Assembly: GCA_031082125.1 (NCBI GenBank)
Contig: JAVHLM010000009.1
Span: forward strand, 1-64,000
Direction: 5' to 3'
DNA length: 64,000 bases
DNA from: Candidatus Eremiobacterota bacterium
GTDB lineage: Bacteria; Vulcanimicrobiota; CADAWZ01; Ess09-12
The notes beneath the pieces were generated by a model. That model saw only the letters and a list, made by a program, of their open reading frames with translations. It was not told the origin of the DNA and made no database searches. This document shows, one piece after another, positions 41,035 to 49,377 of this stretch; position 1 is the stretch's first letter, and each line of letters starts with the position of its first letter. The position numbers and the translations under genes were made by a program.

Positions 41035-42693
41035 TCAGCTTACCGTGCCGGCGCCAAGTATGGCCTTGAGATCATCATCGGCAGTCGTAGTGGGCATTAT
41101 ATTGAACTTCTCCACAAGCATCTTCAGCCCGTCAGGCGTAATGAATGCCGGAAGCGTGGGCCCGAGCCTTATATTCCTTATCCCGAGCGAGAGAAGGGAA
41201 AGGAGCACCACGACGGCCTTCTGCTCATACCATGAGATGATGAGCGAGAGGGGCAGGTCGTTGACCCCCACGTTGAAGGCTTTCGAGAGGGCGAGGGCGA
41301 TCTGAACCGCCGAGTATGAGTCGTTGCACTGCCCGATGTCAAGAAGCCTCGGGATGCCGCCGATATCGCCATAGTCTTTCTTGTTGAAGCGGTATTTTCC
41401 GCAGGCAAGAGTGAGTATCACCGAGTCCTTGGGTACCTTCTCAGCGAACTCCGTGAAGTAGTTCCTCCCCGGCTTTGCGCCGTCACAGCCGCCTATGAGG
41501 AAGAAATGCCTGATTTTTCCTGCTTTCACGGCATCAATCACTGCGCCTGCCACGCCCATCACTGCATTGTGCCCGAAGCCCACGGTGATCTCTGCGGCAG
41601 GTCCGTCTTCTGCAAAGCCTTCTGCCTTGAGGGCGGCCTCTATGACGGGAGCAAAATTCCTGTCCGATATGTGGGTTACGCCGGGCCACGCCACGAGGCC
41701 TGTGGTGAAGATCCTTCCCTTGTAGGAATCCTTGGGCTTCTGGATGCAGTTGGTTGTCATCAGAATGGCGCCGGGGAAACGGTCAAACTCCTCGCGCTGG
41801 TTCTGCCAGGCGCTCCCATAGTTCCCTGCCAGGTGGCGGTATTTCTTGAGGCCGGGGTACCCATGGGCGGGAAGCATCTCCCCGTGGGTATAGACATTGA
41901 TTCCTTTCCCTTCCGTCTGCTTGAGAAGCTCCTCCAGATCGAGGAGATCATGGCCCGAAATCAGTATGGCCTTTCCTTTCAGCGGCTCAACCCTCACCTT
42001 GGTAGGCACGGGGTGGCCGTAAGCACCGGTGTTTGCCTTGTCCAGGAGCTCCATGACCCTGAGGTTCACCTCGCCGCACCTCAGGCACAGGCCCACAAGC
42101 GCATCGGGCGCCTGCTCCTTTCTGGCAAGGTAATCGAGGGCCTCATGGACAAAGGCGTAGACGGCTTCGTCCTCCTGCCCGAGGATCTGGGCGTGATCGG
42201 CATAGGCGCAGAGCCCCTTGATACCGTAGGTGAGGAGCTCCTGAAGGCTTGAGATCTCCTTGCCGAGTTGCTCCATCCTCCTGGTAATACTGACCTCTTT
42301 TCCCTGCTCCACAAGGCCTTCAAGTGCAGCGGCAGGGTTCCATTCCGCGGGGCCGCCAAGGGCCTCAGGGGTCTTTCCTTCTCTCCTGCAGGCTTCCTGA
42401 TAAAGCTTCCTGGCCTTGTCGCGGAGCGCCGACGCTTTCCTGAGGAGCGCCTCATGCCTCAGGGGATCGAAGTTCACGTTGGTAATAGTAGAGAACATTC
42501 CCTCAAGGGTAAATACATTCACCTCCCTGTCGCTCACGCCAAATGAGCGCATTCTGTGGGCATACATCGAGAGCCCCTTGAGTGAATGGATGAGGAGATC
42601 AATGAGATCGGCCGTCTGCTCATCCTTTCCGCACACGCCCTGGACGGTGCACCCCGTCCCTTTTGCTGTCTGCTCGCACTGAAAACAGAACAT
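41035..42693 (-). CDS. hcp: Hydroxylamine reductase / hybrid cluster protein
   Basis: 552 residues, full length. N-terminal cysteines 3, 6, 15 and 21 give C-x2-C-x8-C-x5-C, the class I/III arrangement for a 4Fe-4S cluster found mostly in anaerobes. Hybrid 4Fe-2O-2S cluster ligands lie in ISGHDLLDLEELL, NVYTHGEMLPAHGYPG, TTNCIQKP, GLCLRCGE, LACGKYRFN and DIGQCNDSYSA. Hcp removes nitric oxide or reduces hydroxylamine in the cytosol. It lies 48 bases after the Rrf2 regulator gene and is transcribed with it. No Hcr reductase gene is adjacent. Confidence 0.97.
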   Translation of the reverse strand: MFCFQCEQTAKGTGCTVQGVCGKDEQTADLIDLLIHSLKGLSMYAHRMRSFGVSDREVNVFTLEGMFSTITNVNFDPLRHEALLRKASALRDKARKLYQEACRREGKTPEALGGPAEWNPAAALEGLVEQGKEVSITRRMEQLGKEISSLQELLTYGIKGLCAYADHAQILGQEDEAVYAFVHEALDYLARKEQAPDALVGLCLRCGEVNLRVMELLDKANTGAYGHPVPTKVRVEPLKGKAILISGHDLLDLEELLKQTEGKGINVYTHGEMLPAHGYPGLKKYRHLAGNYGSAWQNQREEFDRFPGAILMTTNCIQKPKDSYKGRIFTTGLVAWPGVTHISDRNFAPVIEAALKAEGFAEDGPAAEITVGFGHNAVMGVAGAVIDAVKAGKIRHFFLIGGCDGAKPGRNYFTEFAEKVPKDSVILTLACGKYRFNKKDYGDIGGIPRLLDIGQCNDSYSAVQIALALSKAFNVGVNDLPLSLIISWYEQKAVVVLLSLLSLGIRNIRLGPTLPAFITPDGLKMLVEKFNIMPTTTADDDLKAILGAGTVS

Positions 42694-42741
42694 ACCACAT
42701 ACCTCCTTTATTTTATTTGATATCTTAAAGAAACCTTAAGC

Positions 42742-43197
42742 TCAGTAACGCTCACGGGCCTTCCCCGCATGCTCCTCTATCCTGGCGCGGAAGAGGCCGG
42801 CAAGGTCCGCCAGGTGGGTCCTCTCGAAATAATCTCTCACAAGTCCATCAATCTGCACAAGGAGCGATCCCATGAGACACTTGTCACCGCAGGACCGTTT
42901 CTCAGAGAGCAGGCAGGCCGACATGTCCATGGGGCCTTCAATGGCTTCATAGACGTGAAGGAGCGTGACCTTCCTGGTGTCCTTCCCAATCCTGTATCCT
43001 CCCGAAGGGCCGCGCTCCGCCTTCACAAGGCCTGCCTTTGCAAGGCGCTGCATCACCTTGGAGAGATGGTTCTCCGAAACCTCGAGCATCTGAGAAATCT
43101 GGTGAGCCGTGAAAAGCTTCTGAGGGTCGGCGGCCATGAGCACCATGGTATGGAATGCAATTGACGCAGCTTCTGAAACCCTCAAAATGTGTGACAT
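42742..43197 (-). CDS. Rrf2-family iron-sulfur transcriptional regulator
   Basis: 151 residues with a winged-helix start (SEAASIAFHTMVLMA; ISQMLEVSENHLSKVMQRLAKAG; GPSGGYRIGK) and three C-terminal cysteines (ACLLSEKRSCGDKCLM, C-x7-C-x3-C) that can hold an iron-sulfur cluster. Members such as NsrR and IscR lose DNA binding or change targets when the cluster meets nitric oxide or oxidants. Leading an operon with hcp, it most likely senses nitrosative stress and represses its own operon. The start is the ATG at 43197, with GGAG five bases upstream; a TTG one codon earlier is less likely. Confidence 0.92.
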   Translation of the reverse strand: MSHILRVSEAASIAFHTMVLMAADPQKLFTAHQISQMLEVSENHLSKVMQRLAKAGLVKAERGPSGGYRIGKDTRKVTLLHVYEAIEGPMDMSACLLSEKRSCGDKCLMGSLLVQIDGLVRDYFERTHLADLAGLFRARIEEHAGKARERY

Positions 43198-43218
43198 CAA
43201 GACTCCTTTGTAGAATTC

Positions 43219-43242
43219 TGGTATTTATTTACTTGATTACCA
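43219..43242. promoter_or_regulatory. Probable Rrf2 operator
   Basis: An imperfect dyad with arms TGGTA and TACCA at its ends (8 of 12 positions symmetric) covers the expected transcription start of the rrf2-hcp operon and touches its -10 box. Position and symmetry suit autorepression. Confidence 0.5.
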
Positions 43243-43270
43243 TAATAACAGATATCCCCACCTTTGTCAA
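43242..43270 (-). promoter_or_regulatory. Promoter of the rrf2-hcp operon
   Basis: On the minus strand TTGACA (43270-43265), 17 bases, then TATTAT (43247-43242): a perfect -35 and a five-of-six -10 box, about 45 bases before the rrf2 start codon. Confidence 0.75.
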
Positions 43271-43410
43271 GGAGAAATAAAGAACATCCAAAAACGCTGG
43301 AACTCAAGGCCGGGCACTCAGTCGGCCGGCAGCAGGATTTTTGTCACCATAGAAGAGAAGACCATGATGATCTCAGATCCTTGCTCCTGCAGGGGAAACA
43401 AGGAGGCACG

Positions 43411-43542
43411 ATGGGCTCCGGGAAATTCAGGGGATTTTCCATAAAGACACAGGATTTCTTTGCAGGCCTAAAAGAGCATACGGAGCGCGCGCGCTCCCGC
43501 AATCTCGAGCTTTACCGTGATGACGATCTGCCCGTTTACTGA
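43411..43542 (+). CDS. Small basic protein, 43 residues
   Basis: A short frame with a near-ideal AGGAGG site four bases from the ATG. The product (GSGKFRGFSIKTQDFFAG, then LKEHTERARSRNLELYRDD) is charged and probably helical, with no membrane segment. I do not recognise it. A longer in-frame reading from 43264 is unlikely because it starts inside the rrf2 promoter. It is divergent from rrf2-hcp. Confidence 0.5.
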   Translation: MGSGKFRGFSIKTQDFFAGLKEHTERARSRNLELYRDDDLPVY

Positions 43543-43574
43543 CCTGAGAGGGGGCTTCAGGACTCTATCGCTCC

Positions 43575-44081
43575 TCAGAGCTTCACGCCCTCTCTGGACA
43601 GGAGGCTCAGCTTGGTGAAAACTCCGCCGTAGGCAGAGAAACCTCCAGGACTTTTCCCCGAAGATATGACCCGGTGGCAGGGAATCACCAGGGGAAGGGG
43701 GTTCTTTGCCATCGCCTGCCCTACAGCTCTCGCCGCACGGGGATTACCGCACTGCCTGGCAAGCTGACTGTAAGTGATGACCGTCCCCGGCGGTACCTTC
43801 TTCAGTCTCTGATAAACTTTCCGGTGAAATGGGGGCACTCCGGCAAGATCGAGGGGGATCCCGGTGAAATCGGTTTTCCCTGTTGAAAGAAGTGTCCTTA
43901 TCGCTGTCACCGCCCTATTTATCCATTGAGGAGCATCCTGAAGGGAGGTAATGGCAGCAGCGCGGGCAAGATCCCCTGCCACCTCCCGGGGATCTGCCCC
44001 GGGGAGCATGAGGCTCACGAGGCCCGCGGGGCTCCATGCCAGTCCGCAGACACCAATGTCGGTCTCAATAAGAATGCCCCT
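43575..44081 (-). CDS. ogt: Methylated-DNA-protein-cysteine S-methyltransferase
   Basis: About 168 residues. The active-site segment is LVIPCHRVISS, with the acceptor Cys. FHRKVYQRLKKVPPGTVITYSQLA and NPRAARAVGQAMAKNP form the DNA-reading helices and Arg finger. The protein repairs O6-alkylguanine by a suicide transfer to its own cysteine. The N-terminal domain is compact and begins MRGILIETDIGVCGLAW. I prefer the ATG at 44081 (AAGGGGCGAG upstream, typical family length); in-frame ATGs at 44114, 44186 and 44213 would add 11 to 44 basic residues. No Ada-type regulatory domain is present. Confidence 0.88.
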   Translation of the reverse strand, partial: RGILIETDIGVCGLAWSPAGLVSLMLPGADPREVAGDLARAAAITSLQDAPQWINRAVTAIRTLLSTGKTDFTGIPLDLAGVPPFHRKVYQRLKKVPPGTVITYSQLARQCGNPRAARAVGQAMAKNPLPLVIPCHRVISSGKSPGGFSAYGGVFTKLSLLSREGVKL

Positions 44082-44268
44082 CATCTCGCCCCTTCTCCCT
44101 TGAGCTCTCTTCATTTCTTTTCCCTGTCCTTTCCTGATGGCAATTTTCTTAAACGGCAGAGCCGTGAGGTGAAACTCCGTACTCATTCTCCATTCTGTAT
44201 CCTCCTGAAGCATACCTTTTCCTGAAGTGCACCGGTGATGAAGGGGGCAGGCCGCGGTATTTCATCTA

Positions 44269-44297
44269 TTGGAATAGAATTATTTTTCTGGTAAAAT
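44269..44297 (+). promoter_or_regulatory. Promoter of the DHH phosphoesterase gene
   Basis: TTGGAA (44269-44274), 17 bases, TAAAAT (44292-44297). A leader of about 110 bases follows, with a possible GGGCAGG/CCTGCCC hairpin (about 44363-44393) before the start codon. Confidence 0.55.
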
Positions 44298-44413
44298 AAT
44301 AAGAGGTGTTACGAAGAAAATTGTGAATATATATATTTGCGCCATGCAGGTCAGGACATGAGGGCAGGCTTCTCTCTGTCCTCTCACCTGCCCGCCAGAG
44401 AGGGCTCATAGCG

Positions 44414-45349
44414 ATGCGGCTTGTAACGCGCTCGGACTTTGACGGACTGATATGCGCCGTGCTCCTCAAGGAAGCCGGCGTCATTGACCATTACAAGTTT
44501 GTCCATCCCAAGGATATCCAGGACGGGATCGTGCCCATAAGCGAGAATGACGTGCTTACCAACATCCCTTACTGGCCCGGCTGCGGCCTCTGGTTTGACC
44601 ACCACTCCTCCGAGGATGATGTGACCTCCCTTTTCGCCGCCGACTTCAAGGGTGCCTCGAGGCCCGAGAAGAGCTGTGCCCGTATCGTCTATGATTATTT
44701 CGGCGGGAAAAAGAAATTCAAGAAGTTTGCCAAGATGATTGAAGCCGTGGACAAGAGCGATTCGGGAGATCTCACTTCAGAGGAGATCAAGAATCCTTCC
44801 GGGTGGATCCTGCTTTCCTTCATCATGGATCCCAGGACAGGCCTTGGAAAATACAAGGATTACCGCATCAGCAACTACCAGCTGATGCAGGATCTCATTG
44901 AATACTGCCGCACCCTTCCCATAGAAGAAATCCTGGCCCACCCCGATGTCCAGGAGCGCATCAGCCGCTACAGGACCGACCAGGAGCACTACATTGACAT
45001 GCTCAAGGGGTGCTCAAAGCTCTATGGCAGCTGCCTGGTAATTGATTTACGCCCGGTGAAGACCACTCCGGCGGGAAACCGCTTCATTGAATACATGCTT
45101 TTCCCTGAATGCAATGTCTCCATGAGAGTGATCTGGGGTCTCACGAAAAACATTGTGGTGTTATGCATGGGACACAGCATTCTCAACAAGAGCTGCACCA
45201 TTGACGTCGGCAACATTGCGAAACAGTACGGCGGAGGCGGCCATTTCAAGGTGGCCACGTGCCAGATCCCGGAAAGCAATGCTGACGATATACTTGATGA
45301 GGTCATCGACTACATGGTGAAACATGGACCGCCTGCCACGGTTCAGTGA
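44414..45349 (+). CDS. DHH-family phosphoesterase
   Basis: 311 residues. Metal-binding motifs are TRSDFDGLICAV (D-x-D-G), LWFDHHSSED (DHH), EAVDKSDSGD and, in the DHHA1 domain, KQYGGGGHFKVATCQ. Family members (nanoRNase/NrnA, pAp and oligonucleotide phosphatases, c-di-AMP degrading enzymes) hydrolyse short nucleotides with Mn2+. The protein lacks a membrane or PAS/GGDEF part, so it is the soluble type; the substrate cannot be fixed from motifs. AGAGAGGG precedes the ATG at 44414. A PilZ gene follows 106 bases later. Confidence 0.87.
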   Translation: MRLVTRSDFDGLICAVLLKEAGVIDHYKFVHPKDIQDGIVPISENDVLTNIPYWPGCGLWFDHHSSEDDVTSLFAADFKGASRPEKSCARIVYDYFGGKKKFKKFAKMIEAVDKSDSGDLTSEEIKNPSGWILLSFIMDPRTGLGKYKDYRISNYQLMQDLIEYCRTLPIEEILAHPDVQERISRYRTDQEHYIDMLKGCSKLYGSCLVIDLRPVKTTPAGNRFIEYMLFPECNVSMRVIWGLTKNIVVLCMGHSILNKSCTIDVGNIAKQYGGGGHFKVATCQIPESNADDILDEVIDYMVKHGPPATVQ

Positions 45350-45455
45350 CCCTGCGCATTCCATGGCTCCATGAAAAGGCACGGCAGGATTCACGCAAAG
45401 GCAGAGTCTCCGCCAAAACAGGAGTAAGAATCTCAGCACACGGGAGGAACAAGGC

Positions 45456-45881
45456 ATGTGGCCCTTTGTGAAAAAAAAGGAGCAGTCCGCGCAGGAGAAA
45501 CAGGAAAACCCAGAAGACCGGAGGAGACTGGCCAGGATCGACATGATCCTCACTGTCAACTGCCACCTGCCAGGCGAACAGGAGCTCTTCAGGATCTCCA
45601 CTGAAAACGTCAATGTCCTGGGGATCAAGTTCGTCTCACCCGTGGAGCTGAAAGAGCTCCAGGATCTGGATATGAAGATTCTCCTCCAGTCGAATTTCCC
45701 CACGATCAACGTGAAAGGGCGGGTCGTCTGGGTAATCAAGAAGGCCACAGACAAAAAAACAATCTATATAGGCGGTATAGAGTTCTTCCCTTATGACGAG
45801 GAGGAAAAAAAGTTCTTCCAGAAGTTTATCGACAAGCACGTTACCGGAGAATTTGAAATTCCTCCGCAGAAACGGCCTTAA
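45456..45881 (+). CDS. PilZ-domain protein
   Basis: 141 residues. After a basic, hydrophilic tail of 20 residues, the PilZ fold starts with RRRLARIDMILTV, which retains the R-x3-R-type c-di-GMP contact. The second motif, usually D-x-S-x2-G, reads NVNVLGIKF, so binding may be weakened. YIGGIEFF closes the barrel. Such proteins relay c-di-GMP to motility or pilus functions; here it may connect to the pilin clusters. GGGAGGAAC precedes the ATG. Confidence 0.85.
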   Translation: MWPFVKKKEQSAQEKQENPEDRRRLARIDMILTVNCHLPGEQELFRISTENVNVLGIKFVSPVELKELQDLDMKILLQSNFPTINVKGRVVWVIKKATDKKTIYIGGIEFFPYDEEEKKFFQKFIDKHVTGEFEIPPQKRP

Positions 45882-45913
45882 GAGGGTCCTTTGGGCCATC
45901 CCTCAGGGCTTGC

Positions 45914-45940
45914 AATGGCCTGCTTTCCCGGCAGGCCATT
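45914..45940 (+). terminator. Hairpin after the PilZ gene
   Basis: AATGGCCTGC (45914-45923) pairs with GCAGGCCATT (45931-45940), a perfect 10-bp stem with a 7-base loop, 32 bases after the stop. The downstream T tract is short (CTTCC). Confidence 0.55.
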
Positions 45941-46066
45941 CTTCCATGCGGCCAGTTCCTCTCCCGAAAACCTTGCAGGCTTATTCCTTCCACCGGACGG
46001 CATGAAGGAAGCCTTGAAACAAGGTCGAAGCAAGTATGGCATGCCGGGAGAAAGGGGAATTCTTTC

Positions 46067-47092
46067 ATGCGGGCGATGTCAGTTATATTGAAAGTTCTGG
46101 CCTTTATCCTCCTGGGTGCTCTTCTCGCCGGACTTGGCTTTGCCGCGGGAATGGGCACCGGCATCTACCTGTCTCTCAAACCTTCAGGCACAGGGCCTCC
46201 GGTGAGGCTTGAAATCCCCAAGGGCGCCACGGCCGGAGAGGTTGCTGCAGCTCTCGAGCGTGAAGGCGTGATTGAAAACAGGCTCCTCTTCCGCCTCACC
46301 ATGAAACTTGCCGGGGCCGAGGCCTCACTCAAGCCCGGCTGCTACCTTGTGGACCCCCGCGAGAACATGATGGAAATCGTCAACCAGTTCCGCAAGGGAA
46401 GCTTCAGGCTCCGCCTCGTGACAATTCCCGAGGGCCTCACGCTCAAGGAAGTGGCTCAGATCCTGGAAAAAAACGGCGTGGCAAAAGCCTCTGAGGTGCT
46501 CAGGACCGCCAAGGAGAGTGAATTCTCCCTGGGAGGGAAGAAGCTCCCGGACATCGAGGGCTATCTTCTCCCCAACACCTATGATATCCCCGATTTCTTC
46601 ACCACCAAAGAAGTGCTTGAGACCATGCTCAAGGCCTTTGAGACCAGTGTGCTTCCCCTTTACGAGCGGAACAGGGGAAAGCTCCCCTACAAGCTCACCC
46701 TCAGGCAGGTAGTCATTCTGGCATCAATGGTTGAAAGGGAGGCCCAGGTCCCCTCTGAGCGCCCCGTCATCGCCATGGTCTATTACAACAGGCTCAGGCG
46801 GGGCATGAGGATGGAGTGCGACGCCACAATTCAGTTCGCCCTCGGGAAGCCCAGGGCAATCCTGAAGCTGAGCGACCTCAAGCTTCAGTCGCCTTACAAT
46901 ACCTACCTCCATGACGGCCTCCCCCCGGGACCCATTGCCAACCCGGGAATCGACTGCATCAGGGCCGCCATCGAGCCTGCCCGCAATGACTACCTTTACT
47001 ACGTGCGCAATGACGTGAAAAATGACGGAAGCCATGTCTTTTCGCGGACATTTGCCGAGCACAACGAAGCCATCAGCAAATATCAGCGCTGA
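46067..47092 (+). CDS. mltG: Endolytic transglycosylase MltG (YceG-like)
   Basis: 341 residues. A membrane anchor (about 6-28) is followed by a LysM-like subdomain (VRLEIPKGATAGEVAAAL; VTIPEGLTLKEVAQILE) and the catalytic domain with IEGYLLPNTYDIP, ILASMVEREAQ (catalytic Glu) and ATIQFALGK, ending with PYNTYLHDGLPPGPIANPG. It cleaves nascent glycan strands at the outer face of the inner membrane and sets strand length. Length and motifs are normal. GAAAGGGG lies about nine bases before the ATG. It is not clustered with other wall genes here. Confidence 0.95.
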   Translation: MRAMSVILKVLAFILLGALLAGLGFAAGMGTGIYLSLKPSGTGPPVRLEIPKGATAGEVAAALEREGVIENRLLFRLTMKLAGAEASLKPGCYLVDPRENMMEIVNQFRKGSFRLRLVTIPEGLTLKEVAQILEKNGVAKASEVLRTAKESEFSLGGKKLPDIEGYLLPNTYDIPDFFTTKEVLETMLKAFETSVLPLYERNRGKLPYKLTLRQVVILASMVEREAQVPSERPVIAMVYYNRLRRGMRMECDATIQFALGKPRAILKLSDLKLQSPYNTYLHDGLPPGPIANPGIDCIRAAIEPARNDYLYYVRNDVKNDGSHVFSRTFAEHNEAISKYQR

Positions 47093-47111
47093 GACAGGGC
47101 CCATGAAAAGC

Positions 47112-47134
47112 AAAAAGCCGTGCCAGGGCACGGC
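47112..47134 (-). terminator. Rho-independent terminator of the 71-residue gene
   Basis: Reading the minus strand, GCCGTGCC and GGCACGGC form an 8-bp stem followed by five T, 28 bases after the stop at 47163. On the plus strand there is no T tract. Confidence 0.75.
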
Positions 47135-47162
47135 CGATAAGCCATTAGAGTGAGCAGGCAGG

Positions 47163-47378
47163 CTAGCCCATCATGCCGGAGGCTTCACGGGAAAAAGATG
47201 AGCTGTCATTCGAGCTGCTCCCTGCTGTCAGAAATGCCTGCTGGCGCTGCATGTTCTGGGCAAACCTCGATGCCGACGCCTGCTGCACCGACTGCATGTA
47301 CTCGGAGAATCCTTCCTTGTTTGCCTTTATTATGGCCTGTATCCCTTCGGTCAGTCCCTTTTCTCCATCTTCAGCCAT
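47163..47378 (-). CDS. Small soluble protein, 71 residues
   Basis: The product is helical and polar: KGLTEGIQAIIKANKEGFSE, then YMQSVQQASASRFAQ and a Ser/Gln-rich tail. I do not recognise it. The ATG at 47378 has GGGGGG upstream; the frame extends 21 codons further with a weaker start. It has its own terminator, so it looks like a discrete gene. Its size and Gln/Ser-rich tail recall the 99-residue protein at 33817, without clear homology. Confidence 0.65.
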   Translation of the reverse strand: MAEDGEKGLTEGIQAIIKANKEGFSEYMQSVQQASASRFAQNMQRQQAFLTAGSSSNDSSSFSREASGMMG

Positions 47379-47462
47379 GATATGCCCCCCTCGTCCGATT
47401 GGTTTTTGTCCTTCACCATGGATATCTCGCATGGTCCTCAAATCACCCTGAAAAGAGCTTCA

Positions 47463-47511
47463 AAAAAAGCTGAAATTGTTACCAGGGAGAGAATATTCTG
47501 TAAACAATTTC
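47463..47511 (-). terminator. Rho-independent terminator of the 257-residue gene
   Basis: On the minus strand GAAATTGTT and AACAATTTC (47511-47503 and 47480-47472) form a perfect 9-bp stem with a 22-base loop, followed by AGC and seven T. It begins 12 bases after the stop at 47523. Confidence 0.6.
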
Positions 47512-47522
47512 AGGAGCCTCTC

Positions 47523-48296
47523 TTACAGAATCCCCTGCTCTTTCGCCCACTTGACGAAATCCTGAACCTGCATCCTCAGGAGCTTCTCTGCATCGGCTTT
47601 CTTGTAGCCTTCAGGCATGGGATCATAGAAGACGGCTGCATTCAGTGTGCCTTCCTTAAGAAAGCCCTGGCGCACCGACTCGGCAAAAGCCTTATAATTC
47701 ACCTCGGTGACCAGTCCTTTATCAATCTTGTCAATCTTTTCATATTCCCTTGCCGGGACATATTCATAGGCAAGATTGTGCTTTGTGTCAAGGCCGTCAG
47801 CCACGAGGGGAACTTTTTCCTTTCCCGCTGCCCCTTCTACAACAGCCCCGCCGACTGCCACCTTGTGCCTGTCAAAGCTCACTCCGCTTTTCCTGAGCTC
47901 ATTCTCGATGATATTCCTGGCTTCATCCTCGGTGAGCGTGGTAAGAGGCCTTGCCGCTATCCCTCCCGATGATCCCCTTCCTTCCCCGCGGGCAAATAAG
48001 GGTGCCACCAGCACTCCTTTTTCCGCCGCGGCGAGCAGAAAAGTCCAGGCATCCCCTGTCCCCTGGCGGCCACAGCCTTCTTTACCGGCAATGGCAGAGG
48101 GCGGCTTCATTATCGAAGAGATAACGTCCTGAGCAGCGGCACCTTCCCATGCAAGGGCGGAGAAGGCGAGAGCCGCACCGGCTACCAGCGCTTTCCTCCT
48201 CCAGGAGACCGGGAGAGGTGAAAAGCGGGCCCCGGGGCCTCCCTCAAGCCGGGGATAGCGCGCCTCGTCATATGAATTCACAGGCCTGACATTCAT
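47523..48296 (-). CDS. Uncharacterised exported or membrane-anchored protein, 257 residues
   Basis: A basic N-terminus of about 33 residues precedes a hydrophobic stretch (ALVAGAALAFSALAWEGAAA, about 36-55) that could be a signal sequence or anchor. The remainder is soluble. It has LTEDEARNIIENELRKSG, a helix-rich region with SFDRHKVAVGGAVVEG, and DTKHNLAYEYVPAREYEKID, followed by a C-terminal helical part. No family is recognised. AGGGGGG lies about nine bases before the ATG. It is divergent from the gene at 48415 and has its own terminator. Confidence 0.7.
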   Translation of the reverse strand: MNVRPVNSYDEARYPRLEGGPGARFSPLPVSWRRKALVAGAALAFSALAWEGAAAQDVISSIMKPPSAIAGKEGCGRQGTGDAWTFLLAAAEKGVLVAPLFARGEGRGSSGGIAARPLTTLTEDEARNIIENELRKSGVSFDRHKVAVGGAVVEGAAGKEKVPLVADGLDTKHNLAYEYVPAREYEKIDKIDKGLVTEVNYKAFAESVRQGFLKEGTLNAAVFYDPMPEGYKKADAEKLLRMQVQDFVKWAKEQGIL

Positions 48297-48414
48297 GAAA
48301 GAGCCCCCCTTCTTCTCTGCATTCTCTCATCAGGTACCTATTAAATTTTTCTCCCTGTACAATATTGTCCTGCTTTTCCCCGTTATTATCCAAAAGCAGG
48401 CAGGGAGGTGCTCA

Positions 48415-49344
48415 ATGATGAAAAAAGCCCCGTTTTTTCTGGTTCTTGTGCTCTGCGTCATTATTATCACATGCTGCATCACCATTGCAGATAACGAGAA
48501 AAAGACCCATGCTCCGGGGATTTCCCCGTCATCGGAAGACAGGGGGGCGCCGCAGGGGCCGGGCGGCGAATTTCATGCGGTCATGCAGGAAATCCAGATC
48601 CTGAACCTGGTCAACGGGCTCTATCTCAAGGAGGAACAGATCACCAGGCTCCTCCCCCTTATCAAGGAGTATTCCTGCGTCTCACTTGAGGAGCGCACTC
48701 ATTTCAGTAACAATGAACAAGAGCATATAGGGGTAATGAAAAAGGTAAGAGATGAGCTGATGGCGGGCGAAGACCTCACTGCCGCGACGGCACGGTCCCT
48801 GGGACAGATCGAAAGGAGCGCCCAGGAGGCAAGGTACAGCTTTGTACAGAGAAAAGAGGAGCTTGCCGGGAAAGCCCTCGCCATCCTCACCGAGAACCAG
48901 AAGGTGCTTGTGGGCCAGTACCGGCCATGCATCGCCCCCCAGAGAAGCACAACGAATCCCGAAAGGATTGGCCAGTCAGGTTCGGGAGAGTTCCTTGAAA
49001 AGGTCCTCAACGATGCCAGGTCTATCCCCGAAGAGGAGTATCCCCGCTTCAGGGAGCATTTCCTGGCCGAGACAAAGAGAATGATAATCCTCCATGAGGG
49101 TGAGGAGAAGGCCGGGGAAGAGACACAGAAGCTGGGGGAGACGCTTGACAGGGCAAGGAAGCTGAATGACAAGGAATTTGAGCTCAAGAAGCCTGAGCTC
49201 ATGGCAGGCATCGGACCGGGCAAAGGCACCGTGACATCCTCAGACGGCGAAAAGGCACTCCGTGAGAACCTTGAACACTTTATCCTTTCAGAAAGAGCAT
49301 ATGGAATCTTGAAAATCCGGGCACAGGGAGCGGCACGCCATTAA
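48415..49344 (+). CDS. Periplasmic-type helical protein, CpxP/Spy-like in character
   Basis: 309 residues. A hydrophobic N-terminus (FFLVLVLCVIIITCCITIA) acts as a signal or anchor; its Cys pair is not a standard lipobox. The mature part is almost wholly helical and charged, with LYLKEEQITRLLPLIKEY, ALAILTENQKVLVGQY and EEEYPRFREHFLAETKRM, recalling LTxxQ-type periplasmic chaperones and metal resistors. I infer an envelope helical protein and cannot name a function. GGGAGGTG precedes the ATG at 48415; a second ATG follows directly, and a frame extending 40 codons upstream lacks a site. Confidence 0.7.
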   Translation: MMKKAPFFLVLVLCVIIITCCITIADNEKKTHAPGISPSSEDRGAPQGPGGEFHAVMQEIQILNLVNGLYLKEEQITRLLPLIKEYSCVSLEERTHFSNNEQEHIGVMKKVRDELMAGEDLTAATARSLGQIERSAQEARYSFVQRKEELAGKALAILTENQKVLVGQYRPCIAPQRSTTNPERIGQSGSGEFLEKVLNDARSIPEEEYPRFREHFLAETKRMIILHEGEEKAGEETQKLGETLDRARKLNDKEFELKKPELMAGIGPGKGTVTSSDGEKALRENLEHFILSERAYGILKIRAQGAARH

Positions 49345-49377
49345 ATCAGCCTGCATGAAGGTCCTTCACCGCCGGGA

